Shown here in pieces: positions 39,522 through 43,416 of a DNA stretch of 43,416 nt. The DNA is taken from the NCBI RefSeq assembly GCF_946415235.1, contig NZ_CAMKRR010000017.1, positions 1 to 43,416 of the forward strand. Reading direction: 5' to 3'. The position numbers and the translations under genes were made by a program. Source of the DNA: an uncultured Ruminococcus sp. Lineage in GTDB: Bacteria > Bacillota > Clostridia > Oscillospirales > Ruminococcaceae. Positions within the stretch are counted from its first letter, which is position 1. Each line of letters starts with the position of its first letter. The notes beneath the pieces were generated by a model. That model worked only from the letters and a program-made list of their open reading frames with translations, ran no database searches and was not told the origin of the DNA.

Positions 39522-40065
39522 AAAGCCCATGATACTTGTATTCGCCGGTCCAAACGGCTCAGGCAAGAGTACGATCACACAGTATTTCGATAAAGTCGGA
39601 ACATACACTAATGCCGATGAAATTGTAGCCGCTACAGGTATGAGTAATGAAGAAGCTGCCGTCTTTGCTGATAAGAAAAGATATGAAGCAATCGAAGCTA
39701 AGGAAGATTTCACCTTTGAAACTGTATTATCATCACACTACAAACTGGATATTCTCAGAAAAGCTAAAGAAAGCGGCTATTTTATAAAGTGCATATTCGT
39801 ATTGACAAATGATCCGATGATAAATGTCTCCCGAGTTGAAACAAGAGTGGCCTCGGGCGGTCACAATGTTGATAAGGACAAAATAATCTCAAGGTATTAT
39901 AAGTCGTTAGCCAATATCAAGCAGATTATCGAGCTCTGTGATATACTTCATGTTTACGATAACACTTCTGAACCTGTGCGAATCATCAGAAAGCACAAGG
40001 CTGATTTTTCAATATTTCCTAATGACCAATGGCCTGTTGAAAGAATAGTCAATTTAATAAGCTAA
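39511..40065 (+). CDS. Zeta-toxin family kinase
   Basis: A 184-residue P-loop kinase. Walker A is AGPNGSGKST (residues 12-21), followed by TNADEIVAA, FTFETVLSS (the conserved Glu/Thr of the zeta substrate pocket), and R residues in SRVETRVASGGHNVDKDKI that contact phosphates. Zeta toxins phosphorylate UDP-N-acetylglucosamine and block wall synthesis; chromosomal relatives may have other targets. The start is ATG 39511, inside the end of the upstream small gene. It appears intact, while a truncated relative lies at 22320-22496. Confidence 0.9.
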   Translation: MLNKKPMILVFAGPNGSGKSTITQYFDKVGTYTNADEIVAATGMSNEEAAVFADKKRYEAIEAKEDFTFETVLSSHYKLDILRKAKESGYFIKCIFVLTNDPMINVSRVETRVASGGHNVDKDKIISRYYKSLANIKQIIELCDILHVYDNTSEPVRIIRKHKADFSIFPNDQWPVERIVNLIS

Positions 40066-40076
40066 TAAATATACAT

Positions 40077-40102
40077 AACGCTCAGGAATTATCCTGAGCG
40101 TT
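40077..40102. terminator. Terminator after the zeta-like toxin
   Basis: AACGCTCAGGA/TCCTGAGCGTT, an 11-bp stem with a 4-nt loop, followed by TGTTATAT. It also covers the end of the antisense remnant (40082-40240). Confidence 0.8.
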
Positions 40103-40240
40103 TGTTATATCATCTTGGTCGGTATCTTGGTCGCTAACTTGGTCGGTCGAGCGACTAACATTTTCCATCTATTTACTTATATCAGCAATCAGGACGACTC
40201 TCCTGTCCGTAACGGTGAACGGCGTTTTATATTCAGCCAC
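40082..40240 (-). pseudogene. Fic-like N-terminus with DQ repeats, interrupted (copy 2)
   Basis: GTG 40240 begins MAEYKTPFTVTDRRVVLIAD and then ISK, the typical start of Fic-family proteins. A TAG (40171-40169) interrupts, and the same frame continues MENVSRSTDQVSDQDTDQDD to a TGA at 40084-40082. A CAG to TAG change would explain the stop. The Fic catalytic HPF region is absent, so this is a remnant. Confidence 0.65.
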
Positions 40241-40271
40241 ATGACCATCCCTGAAAATAAGCTATGTGCGT

Positions 40272-40300
40272 ATTATACCATAGAATAGATAAATAATCAA
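40272..40300 (-). promoter_or_regulatory. Promoter left in front of the Fic-like remnant
   Basis: On the minus strand, TTGATT (40300-40295), 17-bp spacer, TATAAT (40277-40272), about 30 nt before the GTG. Confidence 0.65.
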
Positions 40301-40331
40301 GTTTACATGTGAGGAAATGGTTATTGTTCCT

Positions 40332-41300
40332 TTAAACCTCATGTGCTTCTATTCTTTCTGCACGAATGGCTTTATCATCATAATCATTTTTTAGAACGCC
40401 CGTAAGCGAATCGGTGAGAAAAGAAACGCTTGATTTATGAGAAACAAGCCTTGCAGCTTCATTTTCGTTATTGAGAATAACGCTCTTATCATGCATCAAT
40501 TGCTCGCCGCTGTGCAGGGCTATGAGCTGTTCACCCATTATTTCTTTCATCAGCTCAAAGGCAGGGATACCTGTGCAGTGACCGCTGTAAAAGACGGTAT
40601 CGAGCTGAGAAAGCTCCTGTGCTGTCTGAACGATGACAGACTTTTCTTCCTCAGTATGTTCGCCGTCCTTTTTCATCATGTGGAATCCTGTGATAACATA
40701 ATCCGGATATCCTGCAAACAGTTCCTTGTATCGGTCAAGGATATTGAGAATACCGTTATGGGAACAGCCGGACAGAAGCCAGCGTTTGCCATTTTGAGTG
40801 ATAACAAGACATTGCTCGTGGCAGAAATCGTCCTCGGTTTTTACACCGTCTTTCAGACAGGACAGCTTTCTGTTTCCCTGCGGATAGCACCGCCTGCCTG
40901 TGATACCGCTGAACAGGAACAGCTCGTCGTCAATCTTCATATCGCCTTCTATCAGCCGCACATTCGGCAGTTCAAGTATAGCCTTATCGATACCGATGTA
41001 GCGTTCGCCGTTGTAGTGAGGCTCGGCAGCTTTCCTCTGCATGATTATCTGAGCGGTGTGGTTTATTTGCGAGAACGGCAGGATACCACCGGAATGGTCG
41101 TAGTGACCGTGACAGAGTATCACTGTATCCACTGCGGACAGGTCTATCCCAAGAACTTCCGCATTCTTTACAACTGCGTTGGTCTGTCCAGTATCAAGCA
41201 GCAGCTTGTGCTTCTCAGTCTCGATATAAAGCGAAAGCCCATGCTCGGCTATACAGCCTTCAAGTCCGCAGGTGTTCTCAACAAGTGTGATTATCTTCAT
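40332..41300 (-). CDS. MBL-fold metallohydrolase, copy 2, with a foreign tail
   Basis: A 322-residue paralogue of the protein at 18424-19233. The metal motifs CHGHYDHSGG, GCSHNGI and SGHCTG are kept. Homology to copy 1 ends at HSGEQ; beyond it are about 54 extra residues ending SVSFLTDSLTGVLKNDYDDK and AIRAERIEAHEV. That tail resembles the C-terminus of a small type II antitoxin and probably derives from a gene cut by the duplication. Its ATG overlaps the stop of the upstream DUF134-NifX gene by one base, as in copy 1. Confidence 0.85.
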   Translation of the reverse strand: MKIITLVENTCGLEGCIAEHGLSLYIETEKHKLLLDTGQTNAVVKNAEVLGIDLSAVDTVILCHGHYDHSGGILPFSQINHTAQIIMQRKAAEPHYNGERYIGIDKAILELPNVRLIEGDMKIDDELFLFSGITGRRCYPQGNRKLSCLKDGVKTEDDFCHEQCLVITQNGKRWLLSGCSHNGILNILDRYKELFAGYPDYVITGFHMMKKDGEHTEEEKSVIVQTAQELSQLDTVFYSGHCTGIPAFELMKEIMGEQLIALHSGEQLMHDKSVILNNENEAARLVSHKSSVSFLTDSLTGVLKNDYDDKAIRAERIEAHEV

Positions 41301-42013
41301 CAGTGCTTACCGCAGCCGTGGTCTCCACAGGAATGTCCCTCGCCGTGCTCGTGGTGGTGGTCACAGGTAGGATTCTCATTCTGAACAAGCGTCTGTGATA
41401 GGAAAGCTGCTACGGCTTCATCGGCACTGCCCATATTTCCTCCGTAGAGTGCGATGCCAGCCTCCTGCATAGCCATCTGTGCGCCTCCGCCGATACCTCC
41501 GCAGATCAGAACGTCAGCCTGTGCGTTTTTCAGAAATCCTGCAAGAGCACCGTGTCCTGCACCCATTGTTCCAACTACCTGCTCGTTGATTATCTTTCCG
41601 TCAGCAACGTCATAGAGCTTGAACTGCTCTGTCCTGCCGAAGTGCTGAAAGATCTGTCCGTTTTCATAGGTTACTGCGATTCTCATAATTGTGCTTCCTT
41701 TCTGAGGTATCTCCTCTGAGATCGTGTTGTCAAGAGTATAATTTCCGCCCGAAATGACGATGCGTCTGCCCTCGATCAAAGCCTGAGCGAGTTTTTTTCT
41801 TGCGGAGTCATAGATCGCCGTGACAGTAGTCCTTGCCACGTTCATCTCCTGAGCGCATTGCTCCTGCGTCTTTGACTGATAATCTATAAGTCTTATCGTT
41901 TCAAACTCGTCAAGGGACATAATGACTTTATCATTGGCTGTATCCTGATCGGGCGCAAAGCTCCAGTAATCGGGATAACAGCAGATACGGCGCGACTTTT
42001 GTGGTCTTGGCAT
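41300..42013 (-). CDS. DUF134 regulator fused to NifX-like domain, copy 2
   Basis: A 237-residue paralogue of the protein at 19233-19946, with the same domain order and the same His/Cys-rich tail. Only a few residues differ, mostly conservative (for example EEIPQKGSTIM for EEITQKGSTIM). The internal ribosome binding site and ATG at the domain junction are kept (41684-41701). It is divergent from two ChrA-type genes. As with copy 1, metal- or cluster-responsive regulation of itself and the divergent gene is a reasonable guess. Confidence 0.88.
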   Translation of the reverse strand: MPRPQKSRRICCYPDYWSFAPDQDTANDKVIMSLDEFETIRLIDYQSKTQEQCAQEMNVARTTVTAIYDSARKKLAQALIEGRRIVISGGNYTLDNTISEEIPQKGSTIMRIAVTYENGQIFQHFGRTEQFKLYDVADGKIINEQVVGTMGAGHGALAGFLKNAQADVLICGGIGGGAQMAMQEAGIALYGGNMGSADEAVAAFLSQTLVQNENPTCDHHHEHGEGHSCGDHGCGKH

Positions 42014-42030
42014 ATCAGCATCTCCTTTCT

Positions 42031-42070
42031 GACTTATGTCGATTATAGCGTATTTATTGACTTATGTCAA
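42031..42070 (-). promoter_or_regulatory. Promoter with two operators, DUF134-NifX copy 2
   Basis: On the minus strand, TTGACA (42070-42065), 17-bp spacer, TATAAT (42047-42042). GACTTATGTC occurs twice, on the -35 box (42059-42068) and just downstream of the -10 (42031-42040), 28 bp apart as in copy 1. Confidence 0.8.
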
Positions 42071-42094
42071 GTATATTCTTGTCGTTTTAAGATA

Positions 42095-42123
42095 TTGACG
42101 GATTTTGCTTCATTTGGTATAAT
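42095..42123 (+). promoter_or_regulatory. Promoter of the chromate-type transporter genes
   Basis: TTGACG (42095-42100), 17-bp spacer, TATAAT (42118-42123), about 20 nt before the ATG. Confidence 0.78.
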
Positions 42124-42143
42124 TTTTCTGTAGGAGTGATACC

Positions 42144-42701
42144 ATGAATAAGAATCTTGATCTGTTCCTGACCTTTATGAAGATCGGGGCGTTTACATTT
42201 GGCGGCGGTTATGCAATGATCCCGCTGATACAGCGTGAGGTCTGTGACAATAAAAAATGGCTGAATGAGGACGATATACTTGAAGTTGTTGCAATAGCGG
42301 AATCAACACCGGGTCCGGTTGCAATCAATGCTGCTACCTTTGTAGGCAGCCGTACCGCCGGAACGCTCGGTGCTGTCTGCGCAACGCTCGGCGTTGTCCT
42401 GCCGTCGTTTCTGATAATATCCGTGATCTCCTCTGTTCTGAAAGCATTTCAGGAGTCAAAAGCTGTGCAGTATGCCTTTATGGGTATCCGTGCAGGTGTT
42501 CTTGCATTGATACTCAAAGCGGTATATACCATGTTCATGGCGACTAAAAAACACGCTGTTTCCTATGTTATCATGGCAGCGGCATTGGTGCTGACTGCTT
42601 TTCTGAAAATAGATGCCGTATTTGTCATCATCGGATGCGGATTGTTCGGTCTGCTGTGGTCAATCCTGAACAGAAAGGAGCAGAGCGATGATATGGATTG
42701 A
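42144..42701 (+). CDS. Chromate transporter family protein, first half
   Basis: A 185-residue single-domain ChrA protein with about six membrane segments. The family signature FLTFMKIGAFTFGGGYAMIP starts near residue 7, followed by AIAESTPGPVAINAATFVG and TLGVVLPSFLI. Short ChrA proteins work as pairs, and the partner gene overlaps its end by 14 nt. Chromate is the classic substrate; in anaerobes without chromate exposure the true ion may be another oxyanion, such as sulfate. TAGGAG lies before the ATG. Confidence 0.93.
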   Translation: MNKNLDLFLTFMKIGAFTFGGGYAMIPLIQREVCDNKKWLNEDDILEVVAIAESTPGPVAINAATFVGSRTAGTLGAVCATLGVVLPSFLIISVISSVLKAFQESKAVQYAFMGIRAGVLALILKAVYTMFMATKKHAVSYVIMAAALVLTAFLKIDAVFVIIGCGLFGLLWSILNRKEQSDDMD

Positions 42702-43254
42702 GCTGTTTTTGACCTTCCTGAAGATCGGTGCGTTTACGTTCGGCGGCGGATATGCAATGCTTCCTCTGATACAGAGCGAAGTCGAGCGTCACGGCTGGCT
42801 TACGCAGGCGGAGGTCGTGGATTTCATTGCTGTAAGTGAAAGCACACCCGGACCTCTTGCAGTCAATATGGCGACCTTTGTAGGTATCAGAACAGGCGGT
42901 ATTTTAGGGGCGATAATAGCTACCCTCGGTATAGTTTTGCCGTCCTTTATCATCATACTTATCATCGCAAAGTGCTTTGAAAAGTACAAGAAAAGCAAAG
43001 CGGTGGGCGGTATCATGTCAGGCTTGAAACCTGCTGTTGTCGGAATGATAGGTGCAGCCTTTATATCTGTTGCGAGGACGGTATTCTTCCCAGCAGGTTT
43101 GAGTGTATCTGTTTTTTCTTCTGCGAGCTTATGGGTATTTCTCGGATTATTCGCTGTTACTACCGTGCTTGCGTTCAAAAAGGTACACCCGATCAAGATC
43201 ATTCTGCTGTCTGCGGTAATAGGTGTAGGTGCAGGGTACGGATTGGGATTATAA
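42688..43254 (+). CDS. Chromate transporter family protein, second half
   Basis: A 188-residue ChrA partner, beginning MIWIELFLTFLKIGAFTFGG and containing AVSESTPGPLAVNMATFVGI and ATLGIVLPSFIIIL. It is clearly homologous to the preceding gene, which it overlaps by 14 nt, and together they form the usual two-gene short-chain ChrA unit. AAAGGAG lies shortly upstream, inside the first gene. No terminator is seen after it. Confidence 0.93.
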   Translation: MIWIELFLTFLKIGAFTFGGGYAMLPLIQSEVERHGWLTQAEVVDFIAVSESTPGPLAVNMATFVGIRTGGILGAIIATLGIVLPSFIIILIIAKCFEKYKKSKAVGGIMSGLKPAVVGMIGAAFISVARTVFFPAGLSVSVFSSASLWVFLGLFAVTTVLAFKKVHPIKIILLSAVIGVGAGYGLGL

Positions 43255-43273
43255 TAGAATTCAGAAAAACATA

Positions 43274-43302
43274 TTGACATTTTTCTATGCGTATGATATA
43301 AT
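43274..43302 (+). promoter_or_regulatory. Promoter of the ArsR-type gene
   Basis: TTGACA (43274-43279), 17-bp spacer, TATAAT (43297-43302), with TGA before the -10. Confidence 0.88.
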
Positions 43303-43331
43303 ATAGAAAATTTTCAATGTGAGGTGAGAAC

Positions 43332-43416
43332 GTGGAGTTATCAAACAAGCAGATCACGGTAATATTCAAAGCCCTGTGTGATGAAAACAGAGTTCAGATA
43401 TTCAGAATTCTGCAAA
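43332..43416 (+). CDS. ArsR-type HTH regulator, 3' partial
   Basis: Only 28 codons are in the window: GTG start, then MELSNKQITVIFKALCDENR followed by VQIFRILQ. The FKALCDENRVQIFRIL pattern matches the first helices of ArsR/SmtB winged-helix repressors (usually A-L-x-D-x-x-R-x-x-I-L). GAGGTGAG lies 3-4 nt before the GTG. The effector-binding region lies beyond the window edge, so the ligand is unknown. Confidence 0.75.
   Translation, partial: MELSNKQITVIFKALCDENRVQIFRILQ

Larger units (their letters stand above)
40500..42075. repeat. 1576-bp duplicated module, copy 2
   Basis: Same-length counterpart of 18433-20008. Identity is perfect from 41239 to 41554 and lower on both sides of that block. 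On the right the neighbour is a chromate-type transporter pair rather than the HPP-like gene. Confidence 0.9.

Overview
The window looks like the chromosome of a Ruminococcus-like gut or rumen clostridium (Oscillospiraceae). The strongest evidence is a secreted pectinesterase/pectate lyase with a threonine linker and a type I dockerin, which is typical of cellulosome-forming ruminococci. Other clostridial traits are an IspH-S1 fusion, a ferredoxin-dependent 2-oxoacid oxidoreductase, and strong Shine-Dalgarno sites with TTGACA/TATAAT promoters. No tRNA, rRNA, CRISPR array or intact transposase was found. All calls come from reading the sequence; no database search was run.

Layout. 1-4.8 kb: the 3' part of ispH-rpsA, then a Wzy-like polymerase and a fused chain-length regulator/tyrosine kinase. 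5-8.4 kb: the dockerin pectinase. 8.7-15.8 kb: hpt and a purine permease, aroC, glgB and eno, with a hairpin-rich intergenic region at 10.7-11.0 kb and a structured eno leader. 15.9-18.3 kb: a metal-homeostasis set (ZinT-like lipoprotein, ZIP transporter, DtxR-family repressor) whose three genes share a GTTW-N8-TAAC motif. 18.4-20 kb and 40.3-42 kb: two copies of a DUF134-NifX plus metallo-beta-lactamase-fold module. Each copy is divergent from a different membrane-protein gene, and both carry the same pair of operators. 21-22.6 kb and 36.9-40.3 kb: decayed accessory genes around an intact flavodoxin and an intact zeta-type toxin-antitoxin pair.

22.6-36.9 kb, nearly all on the minus strand, is a sulfur and amino-acid region. 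It holds luxS with an aminotransferase, a phenylacetate-CoA-ligase-like gene, a four-subunit 2-oxoacid:ferredoxin oxidoreductase, a LysR regulator, a cysK/metB-type transsulfuration pair, a SAM-dependent methyltransferase and a sulfonate-type ABC transporter. The oxidoreductase operon, the ligase and the transporter share one promoter design (GTATTGGACA, then a -10 box at constant spacing), which suggests one regulon.

The most interesting items are two unannotated leader peptides. An 18-residue peptide ending RCCIR precedes the ABC transporter. A 34-residue peptide with 12 Cys/Met residues precedes the methyltransferase, where three RNA segments can form either an antiterminator or a terminator just before the gene. 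Together they suggest control of sulfur genes by ribosome stalling at Cys (or Met) codons. Several families of short palindromic repeats lie between genes.
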